This document shows, one piece after another, positions 41,589-52,074 of a stretch of DNA of 64,000 bases. Location: contig WKFK01000014.1 in assembly GCA_014872815.1 (NCBI GenBank), positions 1 through 64,000 on the forward strand. The letters are read 5' to 3'. The notes beneath the pieces are model-generated. The model was not told the DNA's origin. It worked only from the letters and a program-made list of their open reading frames with translations, and made no database searches. The position numbers and the translations under genes are program-made. The stretch comes from Paracoccaceae bacterium. GTDB lineage: Bacteria > Pseudomonadota > Alphaproteobacteria > Rhodobacterales > Rhodobacteraceae. Numbering within the stretch: the stretch's first letter is position 1; each line of letters opens with the position of its first letter.

Positions 41589-41596
41589 AATAATGC

Positions 41597-41622
41597 GCGC
41601 CGCGAGCTTTCGTTCGCGGCGC
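41597..41622. terminator. Hairpin between convergent iorB and the RTX gene
   Basis: 9-bp perfect stem GCGCCGCGA / TCGCGGCGC with an 8-nt loop, 8 bp after the iorB stop. No T-run follows, so it may slow or protect rather than terminate efficiently. Confidence 0.5.
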
Positions 41623-41662
41623 CTTACTCCAAATGCACAAGGCCTTGGGCGTCTTGTACCGT

Positions 41663-44038
41663 TCAAACAACCCGAATGCTGCCAGTGGATTGCAAGTCAG
41701 CGATATCGCTCACACCCAAAAGCATCACGCGGGGCTGGTTGTCGACCAATAGAACCACGCCTGCCGGTTCTTCTGAGTTCTGGAACTGAATGTCCGACAG
41801 GTCGTTCACATTGGCCATGTCAAACTCCAAAACATCTTGTCCTGATGTGAAATCCGTCACCACGTCCACGGCATCATCATCACCAAAGCGGAACACGTCC
41901 GCGCCGGACCAGCCGATCAGGGTGTCAGCTCCGGTGCCGCCTGATAGCGTGTCCAAGCCCCGACCGCCGTTCAGGAGGTCATCGCCAGAACCACCTTCCA
42001 GAAGATCGTTACCCACACTTCCGGCCAGGGTGTCGTCGCCGTGCTGGCCGATAAGTGTGTCATTACCCCAGTTGCCTTTCAGAGAGTCGTTGCCGCCCGC
42101 TCCCGATAGGCTGTCATTGCCAGCTCCACCAAGGAGGCGGTCATCGCCTTGGCCACCGGAGAGGCGATCATTGCCACCGTCACCGGAAAGTCGGTCATCG
42201 CCGCCCTCACCGGAGATGAGGTCATTTCCAGCCCCCCCGGATAACGTGTCGTTGCCATTGCGGCCAGTTAGGGTGTCGTCAGACTGGGTGCCGGTCTCCA
42301 CTACGCTTTGCACAGAGGAACCAGCCTCCGGCGCGATGACGCTTGTGAAGGTGACTTGAGCCACTTCAAAGGGCTTCAAAGTGACCTGCACTGTGGTCGA
42401 AGTGACGTCAAACGGCGTAAGCTGTGCCTGAACGTCGTGCTCGTTGTAGTAATGTGGCGTGCCGTCTACCAACACAAAGCTGGCGTCTTGACGTCCTTCG
42501 CCGGGCACGTAGTGGGTCCCGTCCGCACCGCGCGCCTCTGTGTTGATCCCGAGAATTTGGGCGTCGGCTTCGCCATAGCTCTCGATCAGAGGCGCCAGAT
42601 CCAGCTCATATGTTTCTTCGTCCAAAGAGCGGGAGGATATAAAGGCGACCAGCGTGTCATCAGAGCGGTATATGTCGATTTCAAAGGAGCCGTCATCGTT
42701 GCTGACCGTCGTTTCCAGCAGCTCGAGCCCGACGAGGTCTGTCGACATCATGTCAAACATCGCCCCTCGGATTGTGTTCAATAGTTGGCCGTCGGTGTCC
42801 AGAATTGGCGTGTCAGTGGGCGCGCCGGCAAGATCGGTGGTGGTGTTGTGTTGCACCGCCCAAATGTGGGCGCTGTCTGCTCCCATTTCGAGCATGTTTT
42901 CAAACTGTTCCAGATACACAGAGGCCGCACGCAGGCCATTTTCTTCGATGGCCTTGAGGCGGATGTTCCATTCTGTGATGTGCAAATCTAGGTCTTTGTC
43001 GAAAGCAGTTTGCCACACGGCGAAGTCTCTATTGATGTATGAACTGGCGCTTTCGTCGTCGACAAAGGTCTGCTCCAGAGTGCGGTAGTAGTAATGCTCG
43101 ACCACGCCGTCGATCGCGTCTCTGGCGGTTTCACTCAGACCGTCAATGATTTGTTGGTTGGCGTCTACAAGACGCTCTGTGAAGCCGCGATCATCCACGC
43201 TGCTGTGAAACTCAGAGCCCGCATTGGGGGTGGCCATTTGCACCAGAATGTCGGGTTGGGCGTCCTCTGCAATGCCGGCGTACTCCATGCCCTGCGCCAA
43301 AGCGCGGGCGGCGATGTCGGCTTTGGCCGCGTAGGCGGATTCTCCCATGGCCCAGTATTCATTGCCAATTTCAAAGGCGCTCACCACGTCACCGTAGTCG
43401 CGGGTCACGGTTTCGGCGAATTGGGAGATGTCATTGGCAAAGTCGCTGTAGTCGTCTTCGGACAGAAACTTGGTGGGAATGACCAAAGTCACTTGCAAAG
43501 GATCGCCATCGGCCTCTGCGCCGCCTTGCGCTGCCCAATCCAGGAACTCGACAAGTTCCTGACGGAGTTCTGGCGTGCCGTCTGCGCTGGTGTCCATGGC
43601 AACGACATTCAGCCAATCGACGCCATCAATGTCGGCTGGATTACCGTCGCCTTGACCGGCAGGGAAGCGGATGTGGTTTACATCGAGCGCATCGGTTGCA
43701 TGCGAAAAGCTGTTTGTCGGCGTGCCGTTTTCTGTGTTGACCGAGTAAACCGCGTTTGCCCCGAAATGGGTGTCTTGCACCACAGTGCCGGTCTCTGCCC
43801 AGCTTTGCAGCGACAGCTCTGTTGTGTTGTCGGACGGCGGGCCGCTGGTTGGCTCAGGCTCAGGCTCTGGGGGTGGAGGTGTTGGGTCCGTGGGGGGATC
43901 GTCGAGCACCGATGGCCCGCCTTCATCGGGTGGAGCTGGAACCTCAGGTGTGTCTTCATCATCGGTGTTTGATCCCGATCCCGGTGCGCCGATAACTGCA
44001 CCGCCCGCCAAAGTGGCGATCAATACCCAAAAAAACAT
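41663..44038 (-). CDS. RTX protein with clan GH-A-like glycosidase domain (copy 2)
   Basis: 791 aa. Hydrophobic N-terminal segment (MFFWVLIATLAGGAVIGAPG), acidic/proline linker to about residue 70, catalytic-type domain with HFGANAVYSVN (91-101), IRFPAGQGD (123-131), putative acid/base E227 in FEIGNEYW, DGVVEHYYY (310-318) and putative nucleophile E356 in LHITEW, then a beta-sandwich to about 590. From about 595 to 710 a dozen GGxGxDxLx calcium-binding repeats, then a serralysin-like end (DVFRFG, VVTDFTSGQDVLEF). The RTX block implies type I secretion. Close paralogue of the protein at 54251-57949. The RTX transporter genes are not in the window. Confidence 0.8.
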   Translation of the reverse strand: MFFWVLIATLAGGAVIGAPGSGSNTDDEDTPEVPAPPDEGGPSVLDDPPTDPTPPPPEPEPEPTSGPPSDNTTELSLQSWAETGTVVQDTHFGANAVYSVNTENGTPTNSFSHATDALDVNHIRFPAGQGDGNPADIDGVDWLNVVAMDTSADGTPELRQELVEFLDWAAQGGAEADGDPLQVTLVIPTKFLSEDDYSDFANDISQFAETVTRDYGDVVSAFEIGNEYWAMGESAYAAKADIAARALAQGMEYAGIAEDAQPDILVQMATPNAGSEFHSSVDDRGFTERLVDANQQIIDGLSETARDAIDGVVEHYYYRTLEQTFVDDESASSYINRDFAVWQTAFDKDLDLHITEWNIRLKAIEENGLRAASVYLEQFENMLEMGADSAHIWAVQHNTTTDLAGAPTDTPILDTDGQLLNTIRGAMFDMMSTDLVGLELLETTVSNDDGSFEIDIYRSDDTLVAFISSRSLDEETYELDLAPLIESYGEADAQILGINTEARGADGTHYVPGEGRQDASFVLVDGTPHYYNEHDVQAQLTPFDVTSTTVQVTLKPFEVAQVTFTSVIAPEAGSSVQSVVETGTQSDDTLTGRNGNDTLSGGAGNDLISGEGGDDRLSGDGGNDRLSGGQGDDRLLGGAGNDSLSGAGGNDSLKGNWGNDTLIGQHGDDTLAGSVGNDLLEGGSGDDLLNGGRGLDTLSGGTGADTLIGWSGADVFRFGDDDAVDVVTDFTSGQDVLEFDMANVNDLSDIQFQNSEEPAGVVLLVDNQPRVMLLGVSDIADLQSTGSIRVV

Positions 44039-44193
44039 CTATATATCCAATCTTCACGGTAATCCGAGAAGCGTAGACAAAAAGCGGGCCGTTAGGCAAA
44101 GTTTTCCGAAAATTTGAGAAAAAATGGGTGTTTTGGTGAACAAAACATCCGTTGGCTTCGCATTGTTTCAGAGGTGGCGTGCGGCTTGGTCGA

Positions 44194-44814
44194 TCAATAG
44201 GAGTCCAAGAAAGCGAGGACAACCTGAGTTAAATCGCCGCTTGGCACCGGGGTTGGGGACAGGTCGAACCTCGCCATGCGGCCAATAACCTCTACAGGTT
44301 CAGCGTAACGTTCAATCCAGTGATAGCTGTCGCGGTTGGTGTAATCGTCAAAAAGGACAGTCACCGGGCGCTGCGTGCGCATCATTGCAGCGAGGAAGCA
44401 GGCAGGGCGAAAACGCCCATCAATGAGAATGAGGTCTGGCTGTTTGAAGTAGGGCTGATCCCAGATGTTGAGCGCATAGTTGGGGTAGTTTTTCCAGGAC
44501 TCGCCACGCTGTTTGGGGCGGGGGCGCCCCCACATCATGGTTGGGCCGGTGTCGACCCAATGCACTTTTACTGGGGCATCGGGGTGCTGGCGTCTGAGGG
44601 CCTCTTTCACGCTGCGGGCCCATTTGCGATCATTTTCCACGGACATGACGAGGGAGTGGGGTTGTGACGCCGCCAACATGGTGGAGCCGCCACAGCCATA
44701 CTCCAATATCACGTCATGTTTGGCGTATTGGTTCGCCAAATACGCTTGCTCGCGATCTGGAAATGCCTGACGAGGCGTTTCAAACGCCTCTTTCACTGCC
44801 AAATTGTGCCTCAT
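44194..44814 (-). CDS. SAM-dependent methyltransferase-like protein
   Basis: 206 aa. ILEYGCGGSTMLAAS (36-50) is a class I motif I and SVENDRKWARSV a motif II-like acidic end of strand 2; PDLILIDGRFRPACF fits motif IV. Similar proteins are annotated as methyltransferases in Rhodobacterales, often near polysaccharide genes. No target is evident. It is 155 bp upstream of the RTX gene, same strand; whether the two are linked is open. Confidence 0.65.
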   Translation of the reverse strand: MRHNLAVKEAFETPRQAFPDREQAYLANQYAKHDVILEYGCGGSTMLAASQPHSLVMSVENDRKWARSVKEALRRQHPDAPVKVHWVDTGPTMMWGRPRPKQRGESWKNYPNYALNIWDQPYFKQPDLILIDGRFRPACFLAAMMRTQRPVTVLFDDYTNRDSYHWIERYAEPVEVIGRMARFDLSPTPVPSGDLTQVVLAFLDSY

Positions 44815-44960
44815 CTAAGAGCTCCGCTCTTTTATGCTTTGTGCAAGTCTAACGCGAAGGAGGTGTTTTGAGAATCCCTTTTATTCATCAAGTTTGACAG
44901 GTTCGCATAGGCGACTTTAAACAACGTCAAAAAAGCCTTCCCGTAAAGCCGAGGATGCAG

Positions 44961-44976
44961 TACTAATTTCCTAGTA
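44961..44976 (+). promoter_or_regulatory. Palindromic operator candidate for the BlaI-type repressor
   Basis: TACTA-ATTTCC-TAGTA, a perfect 5-bp inverted repeat with a 6-nt spacer, 21 bp upstream of the proposed repressor start. BlaI/MecI repressors bind TACA/TGTA-type dyads close to their own start, so autoregulation is likely. Confidence 0.55.
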
Positions 44977-44997
44977 AATAAATACGGAGTGGCCACG

Positions 44998-45390
44998 TTG
45001 GCACGTCGACGCAGCGAGATGCTCACAGATGTTGAGCTGGAATTCATGATTGCCCTTTGGGAGATCGGCACAGGATCTGTGCGCGATATCATGGGGGCGC
45101 TTAAAGAAGATCAGCAGCGCGCTTACACGTCGGTGGCCACTGTGATGAAAATTCTGGACGACAAGGGATTTGTAACCTCGGACCGCAAGGACCGGGCACT
45201 GGTCTATACCCCTGCCGTTCAGAAACGCGACTATGAAGGTCGCAGCCTGAAAAATCTGTCTAAAACCTTGTTTGGAGGAACCCCGACAGCGCTGGTGGCG
45301 CGACTGGTGGATAATGAGGACCTGACGGACGAAATGATCCAGGAAATCAAAGAGATCATCGACACAAGGATCAGAAAGGATGACGGTTGA
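44998..45390 (+). CDS. BlaI/MecI/CopY-family transcriptional repressor
   Basis: 130 aa from a TTG at 44998 (GGAG 8 nt upstream); a GTG at 44989 and an ATG at 45019 are alternatives. Winged helix: LTDVELEFMIALWEIG and YTSVATVMKILDDKGFVT, as in BlaI. C-terminal dimerisation helices follow. The overlap of 11 nt with the M56 peptidase gene shows that they act together: the peptidase signals and the repressor is released or cleaved. No beta-lactamase is adjacent. Confidence 0.88.
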   Translation: MARRRSEMLTDVELEFMIALWEIGTGSVRDIMGALKEDQQRAYTSVATVMKILDDKGFVTSDRKDRALVYTPAVQKRDYEGRSLKNLSKTLFGGTPTALVARLVDNEDLTDEMIQEIKEIIDTRIRKDDG

Positions 45391-46495
45391 TCAAATCGTA
45401 GGGGGGGCGATCTGGGTTCAGCTACTGATCCTGTTAGCCGCGATTGTTTTTGCCATCTTTGAGGGCTTGTTTGTGCTGACCGGCGGGCGGCGCAGTTTTT
45501 CGACGCGACGACGTTTGGGTATGGCCGCCATTGCCAGTTTGGCGGTGGTGCCTTTGGTGACGCCGTATCTGATGACGACGTCTTATGCGGCTTCTGTGAA
45601 CGCCACAGATGTTGTGGTTTCTCAGGTGCTTAACGGCAATATTGCCTTGTCAGCACAGGAGATGTCAGCGCTGCTCGCGATGAAAACACAGTGGCTGGAT
45701 CAGATGTCCACTGGCGGCTCGATTGTGGCGCAGGTTTTGATCGCGGCCTTTGCCGCCGGATTTGTGGTGCGCAGTATTTACCTGACTATCAACATCGGGC
45801 GTATCCGCCGAGCCATCACGGCAGGGCGCGTTGTGCAGCGCACGAAATGGGTGTCCGTGATGGTCTCACCAGCGGTAAACGTGCCGTTTTCGACGCGCGG
45901 TTTGCTGCGGTACTATGTGGTGCTGCCGACGTCTCTGTTCCGCGATGGCGCCGGGGTGGAGATGGCCTTAGGCCATGAGATGCAGCACATTCGGCAAGGG
46001 GACGTGGATGCAGAGGTGTTGCTGTCTTTGATTTCTCCTCTTGCCGTGCTCAATCCCGGTTTTTGGTTTCTTTCCAGTCGCTTGCGCAAGTTGGGTGAGC
46101 TGGCCTGTGACCGGGCCTATCTGGCACGCAAGGGCTTTGATGCGCACGGCTATGCGCTGCGGTTGCTGGAGATCGCACGGTTTTCGCAAGCGCAGGCCAA
46201 GGCACAGCCTGCGGCCTTTGGGGTGCCTTTGGTGGGACGCAAAGTGCCGTTCCTGTCACGTCGCTCCATGCTGAAGGATCGGATTGTCGAGATCGCAAGG
46301 GATCAGGAAGCTCCGGCCAAAGAAGCTCTGGCATTGGGCGCTGGGATGTCGGTTTTGATGGCCAGTGTGGTGCTGCTTGGGGCGGTGTCTTTGACCGAGC
46401 CAGAAGATTGGAGCCATGAGCGAATTATGCTCAGCACGGTGGCCAATCTGGATCGCCTGAACGAGCTCAACACGCTGGCGCAGCGCAGCTGGTAA
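45380..46495 (+). CDS. BlaR1/MecR1-like M56 membrane metallopeptidase without penicillin-sensor domain
   Basis: 371 aa. Four hydrophobic segments (about 10-33, 47-68, 115-137 and 320-345) and the zinc motif H199-E-M-Q-H203 with ELACDRAY downstream. This is the BlaR1-type peptidase that inactivates its BlaI partner. The extracellular beta-lactam-binding domain of BlaR1 is missing, so another signal is sensed. Followed by a strong hairpin. Confidence 0.85.
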   Translation: MTVDQIVGGAIWVQLLILLAAIVFAIFEGLFVLTGGRRSFSTRRRLGMAAIASLAVVPLVTPYLMTTSYAASVNATDVVVSQVLNGNIALSAQEMSALLAMKTQWLDQMSTGGSIVAQVLIAAFAAGFVVRSIYLTINIGRIRRAITAGRVVQRTKWVSVMVSPAVNVPFSTRGLLRYYVVLPTSLFRDGAGVEMALGHEMQHIRQGDVDAEVLLSLISPLAVLNPGFWFLSSRLRKLGELACDRAYLARKGFDAHGYALRLLEIARFSQAQAKAQPAAFGVPLVGRKVPFLSRRSMLKDRIVEIARDQEAPAKEALALGAGMSVLMASVVLLGAVSLTEPEDWSHERIMLSTVANLDRLNELNTLAQRSW

Positions 46496-46516
46496 TACCC
46501 CTCAGATTTTCAAACA

Positions 46517-46552
46517 AACAGTCCCGTCACTGAGCTAAGTGGCGGGGCTGTT
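46517..46552 (+). terminator. Hairpin after the M56 peptidase gene
   Basis: 15-bp stem AACAGTCCCGTCACT / AGTGGCGGGGCTGTT (two G-U pairs), 6-nt loop. Stable, but only a weak T-tract follows. Confidence 0.6.
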
Positions 46553-46566
46553 ATCGTTTGAAAACC

Positions 46567-46611
46567 ACGTCGGTATTACGTCGGTATCACGTCTGTTTTG
46601 CGGAGGTGTGC
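46567..46611 (+). repeat. 45-bp dispersed repeat, copy 1
   Basis: Matches 62056-62100 at 43 of 45 positions in the same orientation. It contains two tandem ACGTCGGTATT/C units and a third ACGTC, then CTGTTTTGCGGAGGTG. Non-coding, downstream of a gene end in both places. I know no element with this sequence. Confidence 0.85.
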
Positions 46612-46698
46612 AGTTGGCTTCGGTTGAGTTTGGTAAACACACTGTGCGGCGATCTTGCGGGGTGCAAAATTCGGGCTTTTGGGACCGCAGAAAGAGCC

Positions 46699-47397
46699 TC
46701 ATGTCGGGGCGTCAAAATCATAAGGAAACAGCTCTACCTGTTCGCTGCCGAACAATTGCCAGTCATCATATCCGAGACTGAAGTCTAAATTTTTGGTGCC
46801 CTGCCGGAATGGGAAGTAATATTGCTTCGGCATGGTTGCGGGGTTTTCAGGATCGTCGGACTGCGGGATAAAGGCCACTGCGGTCGTCCATTGCCACAAT
46901 ATCAGGCGGCGGACCTTGCCCTCTGGCACGGTGAACGTGACTTTGCTTTCTTCGTAGGTTGTAACTTCGTAATTGGTGGAGACTTGAACGGAGCCACCGC
47001 CGCCCCAAGTGCCTCCATCAAACATGCCGCTGACGGACCCATGGATTTGGGTGTCTGTCGCGGTTGTGGATTTTGTAAGTCGCGTGGAGATTTGCTTGTA
47101 GGTGCCCGCCGCATAGGGTTGTTGCAGGGCTGGAACCGGGACGCTGCGCCAATAGGACAAAAGGCAGAAGTTGAGGGGCGGCACCTGGCCTTGATTGCCG
47201 GACAGGTCCAGCATCATTTGCATAGATTGGTGGTCGAAGTTGTCCATGACTGTAGGGTGGATTTGGGACAAATCGACTGGCGTCACCTTTGACACAAATG
47301 TGGTGGCTTGCGGCTTGGTGTTGGGCGGCATCGAGTTCACAGAACCGACGTTTGGAATGTCCGGAATGTTAGAAATCGAATCCTTTAATGTTGTCAT
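46699..47397 (-). CDS. Unknown beta-rich protein, possible aerolysin/ETX-like pore former
   Basis: 232 aa from the ATG at 47395-47397 with GAAGGGGA upstream. No signal peptide. A central Ser/Thr-rich stretch (residues about 112-130, KQISTRLTKSTTATDTQ) runs into a Gly-rich hydrophobic tongue (GMFDGGTWGGGG) and a second Ser/Thr strand (STNYEVTTYEESKVTFTVPEG): the amphipathic hairpin pattern of aerolysin-type pore formers. This is a pattern reading without a family match, so function is open. Single gene, no partners. Confidence 0.5.
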   Translation of the reverse strand: MTTLKDSISNIPDIPNVGSVNSMPPNTKPQATTFVSKVTPVDLSQIHPTVMDNFDHQSMQMMLDLSGNQGQVPPLNFCLLSYWRSVPVPALQQPYAAGTYKQISTRLTKSTTATDTQIHGSVSGMFDGGTWGGGGSVQVSTNYEVTTYEESKVTFTVPEGKVRRLILWQWTTAVAFIPQSDDPENPATMPKQYYFPFRQGTKNLDFSLGYDDWQLFGSEQVELFPYDFDAPT

Positions 47398-47703
47398 GTG
47401 TTCCCCTTCAAGCGTTTTTTGCACTGGTGCCGCCAAATCCACTCGTCGATGAGTTGAGTGTGCCGGTAGCGACTACCCTACGGTACGTTTTGATGCTTGC
47501 GCTACATAATTTTGTCGATCTGGCTTGGGCAGGGGATGCCTTTTAGTGCGTTTGGGGGATGCTACCGTGGTTGCCATTGCCGAAACCGAGGGGGATTTTG
47601 TGAATGAGAAGCGAAAGGCACAAAGCGCCTTCAGTTCCCAATTACTCCCGCCAGAGGTTCCTGAAGCTGTAGCAGACTGAATAGAGTGCGGTTCTTGTGA
47701 ACA
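47398..47703. other. Gene-free stretch upstream of the 232-aa protein gene
   Basis: 306 bp. Holds the promoter side of the minus-strand gene at 46699-47397; no open frame with a ribosome site and no repeat seen. Confidence 0.45.
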
Positions 47704-47736
47704 CAAAAAAGGGCAGCGCTTGGTCCGGCGCTGCCC
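47704..47736 (-). terminator. Intrinsic terminator of the glycerol ABC operon
   Basis: 9-bp stem GGGCAGCGC / GCGCTGCCC with an 8-nt loop, followed on the minus strand by T6 (plus-strand A6 at 47705-47710). It lies 24 bp after glpU. Confidence 0.9.
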
Positions 47737-47759
47737 TTTGCTCATTCTTAATTTAAGGG

Positions 47760-48038
47760 TCAGACCTTCCAAAAGCAGAAGGTGCCCCAACCAATCGCCA
47801 GCCCTAGTGGCCACCAGAGCGGTTCGCCCATCAGGCCCAGCCACGCCAGGAAGATGAAGCTGCCACCCAGGCAAGTGAGGAACAAACGGTCGCCTCGGGT
47901 GGTGGTGAGGCCAAGCGCGCCTTTACGTTCGGCTCCGCCGGGGTATTTGATCTCCAGCACAATCAGCAGGCCAATTGTGGAGAACAGGCAGATGAAAATT
48001 GCGGCTGTGGGCCAGGTCCATGCCATCCAGCTTAGCAT
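47760..48038 (-). CDS. glpU: GlpU-like small membrane protein (DUF2160)
   Basis: 92 aa from the ATG at 48036-48038 (MLSWMAWTWPTAAIFICLF), with GGGGAGAG upstream. Three hydrophobic helices and the segment EIKYPGGAERKGALGLTTTRGDRLFL are typical of DUF2160, the small protein of unknown role in glycerol ABC operons of Rhizobium type. The start is 1 nt from the end of glpQ, so it is the last gene of the operon. Confidence 0.85.
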   Translation of the reverse strand: MLSWMAWTWPTAAIFICLFSTIGLLIVLEIKYPGGAERKGALGLTTTRGDRLFLTCLGGSFIFLAWLGLMGEPLWWPLGLAIGWGTFCFWKV

Positions 48039-48039
48039 A

Positions 48040-48837
<798 letters not shown>

Positions 48838-48848
48838 GATCGCTCTCC

Positions 48849-49708
48849 TTAGTTCAGGTCGTCTTTGGTCATGAGCGTGTAGAACAGCCAGGACACAAAG
48901 AGGGTGATTGCGAAGTAGATGAGGCTCATCGCGGCGGCGGGGCCGAGGTCAAACTGACCCAAAGCGATTTTTACCAGATCGATGGACAGGAGCGTGGTCG
49001 AGTTGCCGGGGCCACCGCCCGTGAGCACGAAAGGTTCGGTGTAGATGTTGAAGCTGTCCATGAAGCGCAAAAGGATGGCGATGGTCAGCACGTTTTTCAT
49101 CTTGGGCAGTTGGATGTAGCGGAACACCGACCAGTTGGAGGCGCCGTCGATTTTGGCCGCCTGATAGTAGGCGTCGGGGATCGAAACGAGACCAGCGTAG
49201 GCCAAGAGCACAACCAGTGAAGTCCAGTGCCACACATCCATGGTGATGATGGTGATCCAGGCCGCCACAGGGTCCTGTGTCATGTCATAGTTGATGCCCA
49301 GCACGTGGTTCAGGAAGTAGCCCAGCAGGCCAATGTCTGGCAGGGCAAAGATGTTCCACATGGCACCCACAACGTTCCACGGGATCAACATGGGCAGGGC
49401 CATGAGCACGAGGCAGACCGGCACCCAGAAGCCTTTGCGCGGCATGGCAAGAGCGATGGCGATGCCCAGTGGCACTTCGATGATCAGGATCATGAAGGTG
49501 AAGAAGAACTGACGTCCCAAGGCGGCGTGGAAACGCTCTGAGCGCAGGATCTGTTCAAACCAGGTGAGGCCTTCCCAGAAGAAGAGGTTGTCGCCGAAGG
49601 TTTCTTGGACGGAGTAGTTGACCACCGTCATCATCGGGATGATGGCGTTGAAGGCCACGAGGATCAGCACCGGGAGCACAAAGAACCAGGCTTTTTGGTT
49701 TTCGGTTT

Positions 49709-49712
<4 letters not shown>
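48849..49712 (-). CDS. glpP: Glycerol ABC transporter permease (GlpP-like)
   Basis: 287 aa, MalF-type permease (KAWFFVLPVLILVAFNAIIPMMTV at the N-terminus). EAA-type loop: AYYQAAKIDGASNWSVFRYIQLP. Four-base overlap with the glpT stop (ATGA), 11-nt gap to glpQ. Confidence 0.85.
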
Positions 49713-50800
<1,088 letters not shown>

Positions 50801-50813
50801 TGATCTGTGCCCT

Positions 50814-51875
50814 TTAGCCGACGCGGGCGCCGTCGGGTGCGAAGTAGAAACAGGTGGTGGGATCAAGGAAGAAATCGTGATCTTCGCCAATCCGGTAAGG
50901 GTGGGTGCCATGGGCGAGGCTGACCCAGCTGTTGCCAGCAAACTCAAAGTGGGCCGAGCTTTCGGAGCCGGAGAGTTCGGTCACGCCGACATGGCCGGTC
51001 AGCGCCACGTCAGAGCCGACATGTGCGTGGGGTAGAACGTGGTGCGGGCGCACGGCCATGATGTAGTCGCCATCGGTCAGGCCAGCAGCGTCGCCAGATG
51101 CGGTCCAGCTGAGAGTGCCGAGATGCATGGCGTCGCCGCGTTTGGTGACGGGGGCGTGGTTGATGGGCGGGTCGGAGAACACGCGTGCGGCAGTGAGCGA
51201 CGCGGGGGCGCGGTAGATGTCGGCGGTGGGGCCAAACTGGGCCACGCTGCCGTCCACCATCAGGGCGGTTTCGCCGCCCAGAAGCAGCGCTTCTTCGGGC
51301 TCGGATGTCGCATAAACCACCACGGCGCCGCGACCGGCAAAAAGCTCGGGCAGTTGCTCGCGCAGTTCTTCGCGCAGTTTGTAGTCGAGGTTGGCCAGCG
51401 GCTCGTCCAGAAACACCGCACGGCTTTCCTTGGCGATGGCGCGGGCGAGGGCGCAGCGCTGCTGCTGACCACCAGAAAGTTCGTGCGGGCGGCGGTGCAG
51501 CATCGGGCCGAGTTGCAGGATGTCTGCAGCCTCCGCGACGCGGTCGTTGATCTCGGATTTGGCCATGCCTGCGACCTTCAGTGGCGAGGCGATGTTTTCA
51601 AACACGGTCATGTGCGGGTAGTTCACAAAGAACTGGTGCACGAGGCTGATCTTGCGTTTTTGGGTGGTGAGGGCGGTGACGTCTTCGCCCTCCATGAGGA
51701 TCTGACCGGAGGCGATTGGGTCAAGCCCGGCCATCATCTTGATCAGAGAGGTTTTGCCAGCGCCGGTTTCGCCCAGCAGCACGTTGAAGTGGCCTTTTCT
51801 CAACGTGAGGGTCGTGGGTTTGATGTGTGTCACACCCTGCACGACCTTTGTAATATTCTTTATTTCCAGTGCCAT
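50814..51875 (-). CDS. glpS: Glycerol ABC transporter ATP-binding protein (GlpS-like)
   Basis: 353 aa, MalK-type. Walker A GETGAGKT, signature LSGGQQQR intact, Walker B AVFLDEPLANLD. In place of the usual H-loop histidine (THD) it has ATSEPEEAL, i.e. the switch histidine is replaced. Paired with GlpT, whose H-loop is intact but signature altered, this gives two complementary, unequal ATP sites. Confidence 0.85.
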   Translation of the reverse strand: MALEIKNITKVVQGVTHIKPTTLTLRKGHFNVLLGETGAGKTSLIKMMAGLDPIASGQILMEGEDVTALTTQKRKISLVHQFFVNYPHMTVFENIASPLKVAGMAKSEINDRVAEAADILQLGPMLHRRPHELSGGQQQRCALARAIAKESRAVFLDEPLANLDYKLREELREQLPELFAGRGAVVVYATSEPEEALLLGGETALMVDGSVAQFGPTADIYRAPASLTAARVFSDPPINHAPVTKRGDAMHLGTLSWTASGDAAGLTDGDYIMAVRPHHVLPHAHVGSDVALTGHVGVTELSGSESSAHFEFAGNSWVSLAHGTHPYRIGEDHDFFLDPTTCFYFAPDGARVG

Positions 51876-51944
51876 GGATGCACCTTTTGATCCTTGTTTC
51901 GCCCTGTGGAGGAGGGACCCGAGTGGGTGGGGAGTTGGGCAGGT

Positions 51945-51975
51945 TGGCCGGGGCTTAGAGGGTAAGCCCCGGCCA
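51945..51975 (-). other. Intercistronic hairpin glpV-glpS, 1
   Basis: Perfect 13-bp stem TGGCCGGGGCTTA / TAAGCCCCGGCCA with a 5-nt loop in the 199-bp gap between glpV and glpS. Probably an mRNA stabiliser/attenuator that raises binding-protein output relative to the ATPases and permeases. Confidence 0.65.
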
Positions 51976-52033
51976 GTTCGACCAAATTCACGGGGAGTGA
52001 ATGGTCTGGAGGAACCTTAAGTTGCCGCTTGTT

Positions 52034-52057
52034 CGGGGAGCGATAAGCCGCTCCCCG
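52034..52057 (-). other. Intercistronic hairpin glpV-glpS, 2
   Basis: 9-bp stem CGGGGAGCG / CGCTCCCCG with a 6-nt loop, 18 bp after the glpV stop. On the minus strand no T-run follows, which supports attenuation or stabilisation over full termination. Confidence 0.6.
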
Positions 52058-52074
52058 CTTTTGCGCGACAGCTC

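Noticed and set aside
46539-46788. Two overlapping short frames covering the 45-bp repeat
   Set aside because: The homologous repeat at 62 kb does not keep an open frame of the same kind, so the repeat is taken as non-coding.
47473-47874. 133-codon minus frame
   Set aside because: It runs through an intrinsic terminator and the glpU gene in another frame, with no family similarity.
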